A stretch of DNA of 64,000 bases from Symbiodinium natans. Lineage: Eukaryota; Sar; Dinophyceae; Suessiales; Symbiodiniaceae. The stretch lies in the NCBI GenBank assembly GCA_905221605.1, contig CAJNDS010001112.1, positions 1,194,972 to 1,258,971 of the forward strand, in the 5' to 3' direction. Position 1 is the stretch's first letter. Each line of letters starts with the position of its first letter. Shown here piece after piece: positions 10,820-24,400 of this stretch. Made by a program: the position numbers and the translations under genes. The notes under the pieces were generated by a model. That model was not told where the DNA came from and ran no database searches. It saw nothing but the letters and a program-made list of their open reading frames with translations.

Positions 10820-13800
10820 GTGACCAGCCACGACAGACTGTTGTGGCATGCCTCGGCCATTCGCTAGTCCCTGCAAGATGCCTGCAAACAAAGCCGAATG
10901 GGCCGTACTCGTAGCGTCCTAGCGAGAAGTGAAAAGTCCAAGCACAGTAATGCAACAATTGATATTGCAAAAGGGGGCTGCAATCCGAGCCATGTCTCTT
11001 GCAGTTTGCCCAAGCGGCAACGCTCTACTTCGCATCAAGAACCTTCACGGCTTTTGGTCTGTGAGCAGGTATGCAGCTGGATCTTCGGCATATCAGCGGC
11101 GAGCTGAACGGACGGCCAACAAGAAGGCCAAGCCTCCAGGTGCTGGGGGAAGCGGTTGCGCAGGGGTCATGGGCATCATGGGCACGGAAGGGTTGGGGCT
11201 TAATTAGGGGTTGAGGAGACTGGCGCTTAAAAGGCTTAGGGGTTTAGGAGGCTTGTGATGCCGGTGGTGCGGGCCTGAGTTTCCCAGCAGCTTCACAGTC
11301 CTGATTTCTTGATTGCAAGATGCAACAGGGTTTAAGGTTTGGGGTTTAAGATTTGCGACGGTTGGGGTCAGTCAAGCATAAGTGAAGCGGCCATGCAAGG
11401 TGAAAGGCATGAGGATGGACAGGCGAACTCGAAGCCGAGTAAAACCAGTAGCTCCTTGGCGTGCACATGATCGTTTGCACAGAAGGACAAGGGCGAATGT
11501 TGTTTTTCCATGAACAGTTTCTGCAGGTGGCAGGAAACAGTGGGCGCCCACGAACGTGAAGGGCGCAAAAGTCATCCACACTGCCGGCATCAAGCCCACG
11601 AAAGCCGGAGTGAGTGACACGCGAGTGTAACTTGGCACCACTTGCTTGTCAGGGCCGAGAGATGAAGGAACCGAATGTCATGTCACCGAGGCATATGGAA
11701 TTCGAGAGTAGTGCCTGAGATGCAGTTTGTCGTTTTCACAGTGTGCTGAATCATATCACTTCGAACCTGGTTCGATGTTTCTGGGGGCCCTCGTCGTGCA
11801 TGTGCGGTCGCAGTGCCTGCTGCAGTGCCTCGTTTGAGAACGACAACCTTCGACAAACCGTGCACCGCAGGCGATGAAGAAGCTGCAACGAAACCGGCTA
11901 CTTCGGAAGGAGGTCCTCCACATTCCCTCGCGTTCGACGAGGAGCTGGACGACATGGCTTATCTGAAAGTTGCTTGCCCGACTTCTGTTTGAATGCTGAC
12001 GGTTGATCAAAGCCCATTGGATTTTGCAAGGTCTTTTCAAACCACCCAGAAAACCACAAGGTCTTAATGATTTGACAATACGGTACAATCATACCCTCTA
12101 ATATGACTAACAATTGCTAATGGGAAGGACCTAGCCTGTGAGATTTCGTGTCGACATGATCTTGTTCTACTCATCGAGCTATTAAAGAGGTCTTGAGTAA
12201 GTCCCTATGTCAGTTCTTTTTGCGTATCTGTTCGTGTCGCTAGGCCCTAAACCCTAAACCGTATTGGCGGATACCATGGTCCCCGGTATGGGGGGGGGGG
12301 GGGGTGTCAGTGCAGCCCAGGCTAAGTCGCACGTGGCGGCCAAGGAGTCCAAACAGGACTCGGGGTGGCAAAATGGGAAAAGGGACTTCCATTCTGCTTT
12401 CGCAAACATACCTGATTAAGTTGGCCCAAACCCCAAACCCTAAACCCTACCCTAAACCAAACCCTAAACCCTGGACGTCACCATGTGAGTTCTTCGCCAG
12501 GGCCAGGTGCAGGCATTTTGTAGCCAGGCATGGCCTTGCTCAGGAGACATCAGGACACGAGCCTCCTTTGCCAGCGGCAGTGCCAAAGAAGCGTGCCAAA
12601 GGCAAGAAACGCCATGAGCTCAGGTGCCCCGAGGCCGTAACGGCACAGTGTTCAAAGTGCTCAGACTGTAGCTCAGCGAGTCATTGATCCGCGAAAGACG
12701 AGGTTTGAAGCAGCGGAACTCGACCACCGACAAAGGCAGGACGCTCCGACGTGTAACGAGCAAAGCTCACATCATTGCCAAGCATCTACATTGAGGCAGC
12801 TGCTTCCATGCTAGGAGAAGAGACGAAGGAGGGTGAGCCCAGTCCGGTAGCCGATGCCGTGGACGCTGCTGCCGCGGCGGATGCTGCCGCCGCTGCGGAC
12901 GCAGCGGCGGCTGAGGCCAGCAAGGAAACGGCAGGACCTCAGGGGTTGAGATTTCGATGGCTTTAGGGGTTTTTACTTTGTAGACTTCCTGAGGCTATTT
13001 TTCTGGTGCATCCTCTCTTGAAGCCCCCCTGCCTGGCGCTTTCTTATTCGCCTCCCCTTATCAAAATGTCTAAACTCTGGAGGGCGCCCTAAGCCAGAAC
13101 CTTTGCACCCGAAACACCCTATGGCAATACTCCTGAGCCTGATACCTAACAAAACAACCCCCAAAACCCCCCCCCCCAAAAAAAAAAAAAAAAAAACAGA
13201 AACAAAAAACAATTCCCAAAACCCCAAAACTCTGAGCCCGAAGCGCAAGAAGCCCCTCAAAAGCCCCAAGAGAACATCCCCCTGAGCCCGGGCCAGGAGC
13301 GGACCTGGATGATCTGGAATCCACCGGCCGTATCTTGGCGTCAGCATATTTTGCTGAGGGGGACTGGGTCCTTTTCACGAGCTGTGTATTGCTTCCTGGC
13401 GGGATGTGCCGCTGTGAGACTTGATTGGCTGTTATTCCTCAGACTTGCTCACGAATGCCAGTCGGTCCTGTTTCCGGACTGTTCTATTGGCGAACCGAGG
13501 ATTGTATGTGACCAATCTGCCCTACGGAGCCAGCGAAGACGAGATTCGAGTTCACTTTGAGACCCTGGGAGAGGTCCAGGCCGTCGTTGTTTGCAAGGAC
13601 CAGCACCGGCAGGATTCGGGTCTAGGAACAAGAGGGTTTAGGGTTTAGGCTTTAGGGTTTAGGGTTTACCGTGTTCCAGAGGCCTGGATGCAAAAAGGTC
13701 AGGAGGAGACCAGAGGCCGGAAGCAAAAACAAGGTCACGCCACGTGGTGTGGCGATGCTCGCATGAGTGCTGCAATTGGGGGCTGGGCAATAGGGGCAGC

Positions 13801-15441
13801 AGTCGAGTCCCTTGTGGACGAAAAATGTGTTTCCAACAAACCTTTGTTATTATCTTATTTGGGTCGTCGCTGGGCCCAGTGGCGCGCCCACAAAAATGGG
13901 CGCCGTGTGGCATCTTATTCAGGCGTGAGACACATGCCCGCAGCAAAAGGGCTTTAATTAATGGCAACTACATAACCTTGCCTCGCATTGTACATACCAC
14001 GGGTGGGGCTCGCCAATGGTTTCCGCCGGTCGTCAGCAAGGGTCCAAGGAGGCCTTCTGAACGCTGCACATGTTTCTACATCCGGGTGCTGCAATCTTCG
14101 GTGGGCTCATGGCTTCCTCTCTGCTGTCCCCGGCCATCTCGCAGGACGAGGACTCCTTGAAGTCCCGCGGCTTCGGTTACGTCACGTACGTGTATCCTGG
14201 CAGCAGGAGGATCATTTCTTACTAGGTTTGGTGGGCTTTCGGGCATGGGTTGCGGTTCAGGTTAGGTCAGGTTTGTTGGGCCTTCAGGAATTTCAGGATG
14301 CAGAGAATACGCAGAAGGGTCATGGTAAGATGGTGCAAGAGCTTCGTTGGCAAGGGCAGAGCGAAGAGACAACACCCCTGAGCACTTCTCTTTGGGGATC
14401 ATTCTAATTGGGGTCCCACCTGTGGCGGTTTTTGGGTCATTGGGGCATTTTGACAAGGAATTGGGACAAGGAATTGGGATCGTAACTTCAAAAAGCCCCG
14501 GATGAAGCTGGCTATGCGATTGTTTCTCGGCTCCAGCCAGTTATACAAATTCAGTGTTTCTGCAACTTCGATCCTATACCCTAAAAACCCTAAACCCTAA
14601 GCCCTAAACCCTGCGGAGTGGTTCGTCCAGCTATGCGGGTGCCAAAAGAAACCTAAACCCTAAACCCTAAGCCCTGCACCCCCCCCCAAGCCCTAAGACT
14701 GTTCTGGCGCGGAAGCTTCGTACCGGGGTCCATCAAAGCTGTGCCATGGACGTCGGCCACTGTTTCCCACCGGAAGTCGGCGGCGTACCCCACCTGCATA
14801 TCCTGGCATTTGCATGTAGGGTTTAGGGTTTGGGGTTTAGGGTTTGGGGTCTAGGGTTTAGGGTTCAGGGCTTTAGGTGCTGGATTGTGATAGGTTTGTG
14901 GCTGCGGCGGCTGTGTCGAGGGTGTCTGCAAGCCTGATTCTGGTTGTTGAGTCCCTTTGCTTTGCCAACGGGCTGTCGGGATCTTCTTGGGGTTCCAGAT
15001 GGGATAGCCAGGTTAACTTGTTTTTCGTCCTTGACTGTTGGAGAATAGGAGTTGGGTTCAGCTTTTTTGTCTCCCTGTCTGTCTCTCTCTTTTTTACTCC
15101 TTCTGAATTTTGCGTGCTCTCTGCTCTCTCTCTCTCTGCTCTCTCTCCTCCTCTCATTTCTTCGGAAGTGAGGTCTTTGGGGTTACTGGGTTCAGGACTC
15201 TGCAAGCCGACTCCCCAAGCCCCGATGCAAAAGGACTCTTGCAGATACAGCCAGAATCATCCTGCTCACTTTTCCATGGTTCAGGGAGGAGAAACTTTGG
15301 CAGCTTTGTAGAGAGTTCAAATGCTCCTTAGGGCCGCAAAGCATACAAGCTCGCCGAGCTCGGCTTGAGTTGAGTCTTGCTCTAGCAGGTGCGCTCCCAT
15401 GTGCCTCCAACTCCGTCTCTGTCTCCATGCTCGATCGCTCG

Positions 15442-15486
<45 letters not shown>

Positions 15487-18400
15487 CCGCGCTCTCCTTC
15501 TTCCTTCTCCCCCTGCGCCCCGCGCGCTCACCCACGGCATCCCTAGCACTGGCGCTAGCTTTCGTTGGCCTCGGCTTGGCCCTCACGTGGCTGAAGTGTT
15601 CAGTTTTGCCGATTGCTGGCTGTCCTTGTTTTTTTTTTTTGGGACCTGGGCACAGCATGTGGTGTAAGAGCCGTGCGGCAGGGTCGTCGCATCGAGTTGA
15701 CCGTCAGCCTGCTCTCAGGCAGGGCCTTGTCGCTTGTATTCCCAGGCTCAGCTTCGAGGTTCTGTGCAGGTGATGGAGGTCCCAAGTATACGAGGGGGGC
15801 CCATTAGGTATATCTAAAGTCGAGTGAGAGAGGCCCTCAATCTGCAACTTCTTGCAACATGAGAGAGGCTTGAGGTCTTTTGACTGTTTAGTCAGTATAG
15901 GCCGGTGGCTCCTTCCGACATCTGCAGCACAGGCAAGAGCCTCTGCAGCATTTTCGTCGAGGATTCCTTGAGTGCGGAGCACGTCAAGCTCCATGTCGAG
16001 GAGGCGGCGGAGGAGCCCGGAACGATTGTGAGCCAGCTGAACCTTGGGCATTCCTTGCAGATCAAACAAACCCTAAAAGGGTTTAGGGTTCACATACCTT
16101 AATGGGGAATTCTAGTAGCTATTTTATGACCCCAATCGTTAGGGTTCATTTGACCATCGCATGGGTCCCTCTTCGCTTGTAGATGACGCACTGCTCAACA
16201 TGGGGTCCTACATGATCTCGAAGACAAAGCTCAGGATCTGGGGTGACGTCATATTGCAAGGCGTGCAGACCCTGCGAGACTGGGGGATGTCTTCGCGTGA
16301 GCAGCTGGTGGCGATCTGCACCTGCGTCCTCGATGGCGAGTTCGAAAGCTACGAGCCCGGGAATACCTGCGAGTGCTGCTTCGGCTGCCGCGAGAGCCGG
16401 CTGCTCTTTCGCCCCGATGGAACCGGCATGTACTGGCAGGCCTTCATTGACTCCTACGAGGACGATGTTGATTTCACGACGGAGAGTGGTTGGGGATTTC
16501 ATTACTTTCCTGGAAGCTTGCAGGAAGGCCTGAGTGGGCTCGAGAGATGTATCGAGTTCGTCTGGGACGGCGATGCTCATCGCCAGGCTCACAACGCGGA
16601 CCTCTTGTGGGTCCAGCAAAACAGGCAGCGCCCATGTTTCCACACGGCGGCCTTGATCCTCCACCCTTCGGACGTCACGCGATACCGGGTGCGGGTTGGG
16701 CAAGCAGTGTTCGTGGATGTGCGTCGCATGGACAGGCGCGGCCGCGACTTTCGGGATGCGATGGCTGATCTGCGCATCCTCCGTGCTGGGCTCCTGCCGG
16801 AGCCAGAGGAGCTTAGCACGGATCCGTGGGTGGACGCCACGCCGCCGTGGCTCCACTTGTTGGATGACTTGAGCCTTTGCACACACCGGAACCAGGCAGG
16901 TCATAATGAAATCGATTCTTCTCTCGCCTGCTCTTCAAGATCAGCCTCTAGCGCTTTTCATATGTAAGAGCAAATTCTTTATATCTTCGCTCAGCCCCTT
17001 TTGAATCCCTTTTCCCCGTGCTGTGCTGCAGGCTGCCTGCAAACGCCGACGCCCAAAGCCCCAGCTGCAGAAACCGATGGAGGCCGCTGCGCGTGCGATG
17101 CAGCTGCACCGGCTGGCACGGCGCCGGGCCACTGCAGAGCGGGGCCGGGCGCGGCAGCAGGACAGGGATGTCGTGCGCTGCATGCTTTGAGTTAGTTAGC
17201 AGGGATTCGAGAATGAATCGTCACAAGAGCGTATCTGGACACCGGACACTTGTATAGTGTACAGGCATGACATGTCCAGGTCCACCGAGATGTACAGATC
17301 GTGCAGTATTGCACTATGTGCCGAAAAAAGTCTCTGCAGGTGCTGTGGTGCATCAACATGTCCTGAAGATCAGTTTCGCTAAGCCTGAGGCAGAGTAGCT
17401 GGTAGTGGAAGAGCTTGTGTTCCACCAGAGTCCAGGGATGACATAGCTGAAGTCGACATGCTGGCCAAGGTTTCCAGAGTGCGCCGTGAGTTCCCCAGCT
17501 GCATGTTCTGAGCAACGGTTCTCTGTGGCGTCTTGAAAGGGTGGCTGGGGCGTCCTAAAACCCAACAAACTCAATGCAACAAATGCCCGACTCGCGCCAG
17601 CGCGGGTATGATCTGAAGCCTGTTCGGGGCTTCACACATGCGGGATCGACAAATATCTTGGCCAGATAAGAGCCTAAACCCAAAGGCCATAGGCCTTCGA
17701 AGCCCTGGGTGGGCGTAATAGCAATTGCTATGATTGTTAATCCTACAGCTTAACAAGCAGAAGAAGCCACAAGCCCAAAAACCTAGAGGCCCCAGAACCT
17801 AAACCCTAAATCCTAAACCCTAACCCCTAAACCCTGAACCTACACCCCTAAAAAAACAAGAAGCCTCCAAAAAGCCCCAAGCCCCAAAGGAGCACTGGCT
17901 GAGTTGGATGTGAAGTCCTTCCAGGGTCGGCTTCTGCGCCTGGCAGCGGCTCGGCAGAAGCCAGTGGAGGACGGGGCCATGCAGGGTTCCAAGGGTTCCA
18001 TTCCATGAGGGCCAGATTCGAAGTGTTTGCATAGAATCGTTGTTCCTGCTCTGGGAGCCTTTCGATACCACGTTGCCTGGCAGTCGCGCAGGATGCGACG
18101 AAAGGAGCTGAGGCGGAGAAGGCCAGTGGGCTTGCTGTGGAGGGGCGGGGTGAACATAGATTCTGTCATGGAACAATTTAAAGATACTAGAGTATGTGAA
18201 GTGCCAATAGCACAGCTTCAACAAATTAACAGAGAGGATTCAGAGGCGGGGTTTGAGGGGTTTAAGGGACTTGCCTTCAAGCACGCCGCTTTTCGGCTGT
18301 GTGTCTCCTGCGAAGCCCCAGCTGGCCGGCAATTTTGCAAGTCCTTGCTCATCTGGGTTTTTTTGCACCGTAACACTTCCCGTGGCAACACTGCAGGACG

Positions 18401-21400
18401 CTGTGAAGAGCTCGTAACGTTTGTTTTGTGTTGCTCAGGGTCGGCCCTGTGCCTTATTGCCACCCTGGCTTGTGGGCCCCAGCTCTCGAGCCACGTGCAC
18501 ACGAATTCTAGGCCCCCCCTCCATGGTGAGGCGAAGGGTGGCACTTCTTCGTACAAGCGCCACTTGGATATGCGGGAGCATGTCCAGTTCGCCCAGCGGG
18601 TTGGAGTTCTGGCCTTGTAACCTCACATCATCGTCATGTGTCGTGATCCACATCCAGTGGATGATGGCTTTTGCAAGAAAGTGCTTTGTTCGCATCGACT
18701 TTTGGATGCCACTCATGCCTTCTTTCAAGACACTACTTGCAGCTGGTTATTTGTACCATGCCGATAGCCGCACACATGCAACACTCATCACGGCCTCGGT
18801 GGCAACTCTGCTCCATGACTTGTGCCGGGCCCAGGTCGGCTGGACGAACCTGGGCTTCGATTTTTGTAGGGTTTAGGGTTTCGGGTTTAGGGTTTAGGGT
18901 TTAGGGTTTAGGAGATTCGAAGGTTTAGGTGTAGAGTTTAGGTTTGCAGGGCTTAGGGGTCTGGCAGCCAGCAAGTCTGGAATCCGGGAGGGTTGAAGCC
19001 TGTTGCAGCAAGGTTTCACGGATTTTTAGGGGTTTAGGGCTGGAGGCCTCTCAAAAAATTGGCTGCCCCCGCTTGTTTCTTGCTCCCTTCGATGATGCTG
19101 TCAGACTAGAACCGAGTGCCGCGCTCAGCTTGAGGAAAGGAAGAAGAAAGTCGATGCGCATCTGCAGCATACCTGGAATTTGCTGTACATCTCCGCGAAC
19201 TCCGCGGCAGATGCTGCCTCGGCACAGCTGGGCGTCTCGAAGAGCGACCTCTTCGGCAAGGATGCCGAAAATGCAGCCGTGCCGTGGCAGCGATAGGACG
19301 AAAGCATCTGAAGGTATCTGTTGGGATGTAGGGGCACATGCAAGCCCCGGCATGTTGGGGAGGTCACGGCTGCCCTAACGGAAACATCCATTATTCAGCA
19401 GACGCCTCTCAGATGCAGTGGGCATGGTGTACATGCTGCCGGTATGCCAAAGCCATTGCAGTTTCTACTTCTCCGCTCAGGAAGAAGTGGCTTCAGAGGG
19501 AGGGCATTCGAGTGGATGCCTTCGAGCAGAGGGGCACAGCCCTGACAAACAGCAAAGCGATCGTGGCTGACGGAGTGCAGCGGCGCGACGACACCCTCAT
19601 AGCCTTTTGTCTGTATTAAGGGTCTCAGTCAGACTTGGACCCTTCGCTGTGTGCAGTCTCTCAAGAGTGGAAACCACGAAGGCCACGATAGCACCCCCAA
19701 GCGTCCTTGAGCAGAAGACGAGGTGAAGCACCTGCCTGCCGCCACAAGCGCGGGCGAGCTGCGGGAATCCTGCCTGTGGCGGTTGAGAGGGATTGAGGGA
19801 TCTTGAGCCCTTGGGTTTCTTCGACTCGGTGGGCTGTAGGCTGCGAGGGGCCGCATGCACCATGGAAAGCCCAGAGGAGCGCTTCGCACGGTTCGGGGCC
19901 CTGGTGCGCTGCTCGCTGGCGCCCTCGGGGACGGCGCGGAGGGGCTCTTGCGATCTGGAGTTGTTTCGTTCAGGTGTTGGGGGGTGAGGTTGTGAACTGC
20001 ATGTGTGGCACTGTAGACCAGAGCTGGGAAGGGAAAGCCATGCAAGTGCAGATGCTTGTGCAAAAGTGCATGAGGATCCGCATAGGGATGCTTGTCAGAA
20101 TCCATGATGGCTCGGCTCTTGGTGCTAGGCTCTCTCCTAACCGGCCCTGAGGGACACCGAGCCTTCATTCAAAACAGAGTTGGTGCTCTATAATGACCTG
20201 CCGGTCACAAGCTGTAGCGAACATTAGGGGGCATCTTTGCCCTGTCCTAGGTGGCCGTCGTGCAGTATGCGGACAAAGGTCGCTGCCCCAGAAGACTTTG
20301 GGGGACTTGCAAACGACTCACGCTGGTTGCCAAAGCCAACACCCCGCACCACAAGCATGCATGAGCTTTCTAAGCCTCCGACTGTAGTCTATGGAGGGCT
20401 GCTGGGGCAAAGGCCCTCTGCCTGGGCCTAAACCCTAAACCCTAAACCCTAAACCCTATACCCTAAACCCTAAACCCTAAACCCTAAACCCTAAACCCTA
20501 AACCCTGGTGACCTGTGATGACTCTGCCTCCAAAAACAGGAGCCGCCTCGCGGGCCTTCCAGAAGCTCGCCTTTTCGCGCTTCCGCACCTGGACTGGAAT
20601 AGCTCCCGAGCGACACGAGAGGTTCGAGCGACCTGAACGCCCCACAAACCCCACACTCCACACCATGTTGACAATGTATATATGTAGAGACGGAGACACA
20701 TATGTACATACACCCATATATATATATATATAGGTATATATATATATATATATATTTATAGATATACATATGTATACACGTATGTATGTATGTATGCATG
20801 TATGTATGTACGTATGTCTATATATATAGATATGTATTGATTCTACATGTGTGATACTCGTTTTAAGCCTTCAGCCGCAGTACAAAAACGTCAGGTCACG
20901 TGCCGCTCTACTTGGAGATGGCGCCAGAAGACGTGCGGCTGGGGCCTGCACAGGGGAATTTGGTTGCGGTGATGGTTTTTGTAGTTTTTGGTTTTGGCGT
21001 GGGGGGGTTGTGGGGTTTCAAGCCTTTCTGTGGAAGAAACCAGTAGAACATGGTGCGAGCAGAGCTTGCCGGCTAGCTTGAGACCCATTCTTAACCCTTA
21101 ACCCTTAACCCTTAACCCTTATCCCTTAACCCTTAACCCTTAACCCTAGCCCTTAGCCGCCCTTAGCCCTTAGCCCTTAGCCCGTGAGGTTTACGGAGGG
21201 AGCTGCGACGGCACCGGAAGAGAAGGAAGCCACCGAGGAGGCGGCAGAAGAGGTGGATGAGGACCTCTTGATGCGGGTACTATTGGAGTAATGACAATAA
21301 GAATAATAGTAATAACAATAGCAATAAGAATAATAACAACAATAATTGCAATAATAGTAATAACAACAATCATAATAATAATAAGGATCATCATAGTAAG

Positions 21401-24400
21401 GTTTGGGAACCATTGCAAGATTACTTCCTTAGCGGTCGTGTGGCAGCGCTCAGGCTGATGAATGGAAAGTTGTCAAGAGCTCTGGAATCGTTCAGGGAAG
21501 GGCGCAACACAGCGTCGCGTGCTCCTGAATCCTCCATTGAGCCTCATCTTCGAATGACTTTCGGTTAGAAGAGTGGGCTGTGTCTTGCGGCAGGAGTCTC
21601 GAGGCTATCTTTTCGCAGCTTGGCTGAGACTGTCATGGTACCCTGTGCCACTTAGGGCTTGGGGAGCAGGGGATGGTGGAAGCAAGGGTTTAGGTGAACA
21701 GCTCCTGCATTGCAGCTCTCAAAGCTCAAAAAAAGGGAACAACCCCGTGGTTTGCTCAAGCGCTCCACCAAAGTGTGGCCACAGTGCAGCTCCGCGGGTG
21801 GCCCCAGCACAATTCCCCTGAGGTCAAGAACTTGAGTTTCTCGACCACGGAGGATGGCCTCAAGGCTGTGTTTCGCAGCTGTCAGGGCTTCCGCTCGGCC
21901 GTCATTATGCGCAAGAAGGCCCGGCAAGGGGTGCTGGGTTTGGGTTTTGGATGGTTTTGGGACGTTTTGGTCCGATGTGTCCAAGCATACGCACACAGCA
22001 CTTGGTGGGGAGACCTTGGGGGGTGTTGGTTGGCTTCAAGGATGAAGAGACCCTTCAACGTCAAACCTCAATTTTTTCAAGCCTCGGCTGATTAATGGTA
22101 GGTGTATGGACTGTTGATGGGGACTTAAAGATACACTGGAAGAAGCCCTGTAAACATCCCTGCGTGGTGGATTCGCTCCAGCTGTGCAGGAGGGAAAAAC
22201 ACCCATGACCCCCTTGTGCTTTTTAATCCTTTGGTTGGGGTTCTGATGTTTGCGATGCGTCAGGGGCAAGCTTCCCGCCGATTCCACCCCACATCACAGG
22301 CCGCAGTGAAGAAGGGCGCCAAGGCCGCGAAAGAGGACGCGAGAGCCGACCTAGGGGTGCTCGTATTCTAGGGACCTTTGTTTACCTGGGCAACCTTGTC
22401 TTTCCCTTCGGACCCGTAAAACCCTTAAAGCCCTGCAAACCCTTAACACCCTCAAAGCCCTCCCTTAAAACGCTTAAACCTTCAAACGCTCGGGTCTCGG
22501 CCCACCGGCTGCCGAAAGGTTTGCTGGCATTGGTTGGTTTCGATTGGTTGCTGGCAATGGGGCTACATGATCGGCGGGGCTTTGAGCGTAGGATTTTTCG
22601 TGTGCGTGCAGTTGATGGTCCGTCGACAAATCTCAGAGCCCTCAACGTGACAGCCAGAAGCCGCAACCCGAGGCCCCAAGCCTCAACCCCGAAGTCAACT
22701 GTCCCAGCCTGGTAGGGGAGGCACAGCAAAAGAAGCCCCTAAACCCTAAACCCTAAACCCTTGAACCCTTTGATGAGAGGACAGCAAGGGCCTCTCCATG
22801 GGCTACGGCTTCCTGGAGTTCGAGACGGCGGCGCAGGCTGGCTTGGAGGGTGCAGGGGCTTTCTCAAAGGGCCAGTGCTTGGAGGTTCATGGCACTTGTT
22901 CACCAATTATAACTGTACTTATAACTTATGACTGTACTTATAAACAATTGGTAACTGTACTTCTAACCTATAACTGTACTTATAACCACAGAAGTACCAT
23001 GCACATCCAAGTAGGGCCGTCCTCAGCCTCCACTGTCGTGTGCAGGCGGCCGACGTCTTGAAGCGCAAGCAGGGCGTGGCCTGGCGGAAGCAGGAATGTC
23101 TCTGCTGCGCAAGAAGCCCTACCAAGCGCTCAGGGTAATCCTCAACTTTCAGGTGCCCAAGCAGTGCTTATAGTATAGCGAGGCGATGATCGATGGCCAC
23201 GCGGTGCAGCTGCAGATCTCACAGCCCCTTGGCCGCAGGTCATGTGACATCGGAGTTCGACTTCGCAACTCGATGAAAAAACGAAAGGCCCAACTCTCCC
23301 CCAGCAAAGATGTCCTTCCGGGATCCCAGGCGTGGGACCCAGACCTCTCGTCGCGCCCCGACTGGCAAGGCGAAGGCGAAAGGCCCCCAAGTCCAGGGTC
23401 GGAGTTGAGACGCCAAAAGAGCCGAGGGCGCTGCGCCCGCAGCGTCCGGCGGGCCCAAGAAGGGCGGCTTCGGGTTGAGGGCGCAGGGTCGTTATTTTGT
23501 TGGTTCCTTGTTCGTTGAATGACAGCCGACGAACTTGCGCTGGTTGAGAACAAGCAGTTGCTCCGGGGTGAAGAAACGGGTGCTCCTCCAATTGGAGTTC
23601 AGAGACAGGCCTGTTGCAGCGAAAAGGGCTTGAGGGTGCAGCGAAAAAGGACAACAAGCGGAGCGACACTGAGAGAAGATGCAAATAGGGGGTTTTCATG
23701 AGGATGCTAATAAACCGCAAGCCCTAAACCGCTTGTTTTAAGATGCCAAGTGCGAAACCCTAGACCCTAGACCCTAGACCCTAAACCCTAAACCCTAAAC
23801 CCTAAACCCTAAACCCTAAACCCTAAACCCTAAACCCTAACCACCCGGGCTTGGCCCGGACAGGAATCAAGTCTTCGAGCATCTGCGTCAGAAACATCGC
23901 CTTCGAAGCCACCAGCACCTTGTATGCACAAAAGGCAACCCTAAACCCTAAACCCTAAACCGTAAACCCTAAACCGTAAACCCTGAACCCTAAACCCTAA
24001 ACCCTAAACCCTCAACCCCAAACCCTAATGGTGAGGCCCCTACAGTGGCAGAAGCTTCCGCGGTGGCACTTGCCACATCCTAATGCCAGGCGTTAGTCCT
24101 TCTGTTCGGTCTCGGAGAGTACGCCCCCAAGCCTGAAGGGTGGCCAAGCAAGGGTTTCAACCTTAAAACGCGCCAGGTTCTTAGTAGGGAAAAGTTGGGA
24201 CTTCCCGAGATCCCCCGAGAGAGCTACGGCCCACGAAGCCCTCGAAACCCTAACCCCTCATCCCCCCCCAAGCATAACCCTCAGGGAAGGAGCTCTACCA
24301 GCTCTTTGGTGCCTACGGCACGGTCACCTCCTGCCGGCTGCCCAAGAAGTCCGACTACTCGGGCCACCGAGGCCTCTGGGGGTTTGGAGGCCTTTTTTGG

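Larger units (their letters stand above)
13500..17969 (+). other. MRD1: MRD1 RRM2, four exons around a nested gene
   Basis: 13500-13597 encodes LYVTNLPYGASEDEIRVHF. 14145-14198 encodes DSLKSRGFGYVTYVYP. 14297-14318 is a 22-nt microexon for DAENTQK. 17890-17969 encodes ALAELDVKSFQGRLLRLAAA. Together they align with the human RRM ending in FQGRML without gaps in the second half. The intron after 14198 needs a G-shifted junction (GG-AG, or GC with GG at the end), which is odd. The intron 14319-17889 contains the unknown gene at 16161. Confidence 0.86.
19363..20934 (+). other. MRD1: MRD1 RRM3, seven exons
   Basis: The exons are 19363-19403 (VTAALTETSIIQQ), 19481-19562 (KKWLQREGIRVDAFEQRGTA), 19723-19764 (VKHLPAATSAGELR), 19877-19933 (ERFARFGALVRCSLAPSGT), 20251-20278 (VAVVQYADK), 20540-20584 (AASRAFQKLAFSRF) and 20895-20934 (HVPLYLEMAPED). 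Every junction is in phase. The ending HVPLYLEMAP matches HHVPLYLEWAP of RBM19. An acidic linker exon, 21189-21276 (EEKEATEEAAEEVDEDLLM), follows. Donors are GC, GT, GA, GC, GT, GC and GC in order. Confidence 0.88.

Noticed and set aside
16110-16126. A decayed spliced leader (GTAGCTATTTT) before the nested gene at 16161.
   Set aside because: The match ends before the diagnostic GGCTCAAG end.
16146-16904. A 252-codon minus-strand frame as a gene.
   Set aside because: It is antisense to the plus-strand frame. Its composition (Pro, His, Arg, few aromatics) looks like a shadow, and all intron-bearing genes here are on the plus strand.
19051-19391. Several minus-strand frames.
   Set aside because: They are antisense to the MRD1 exons at 19129-19278 and 19363-19403.
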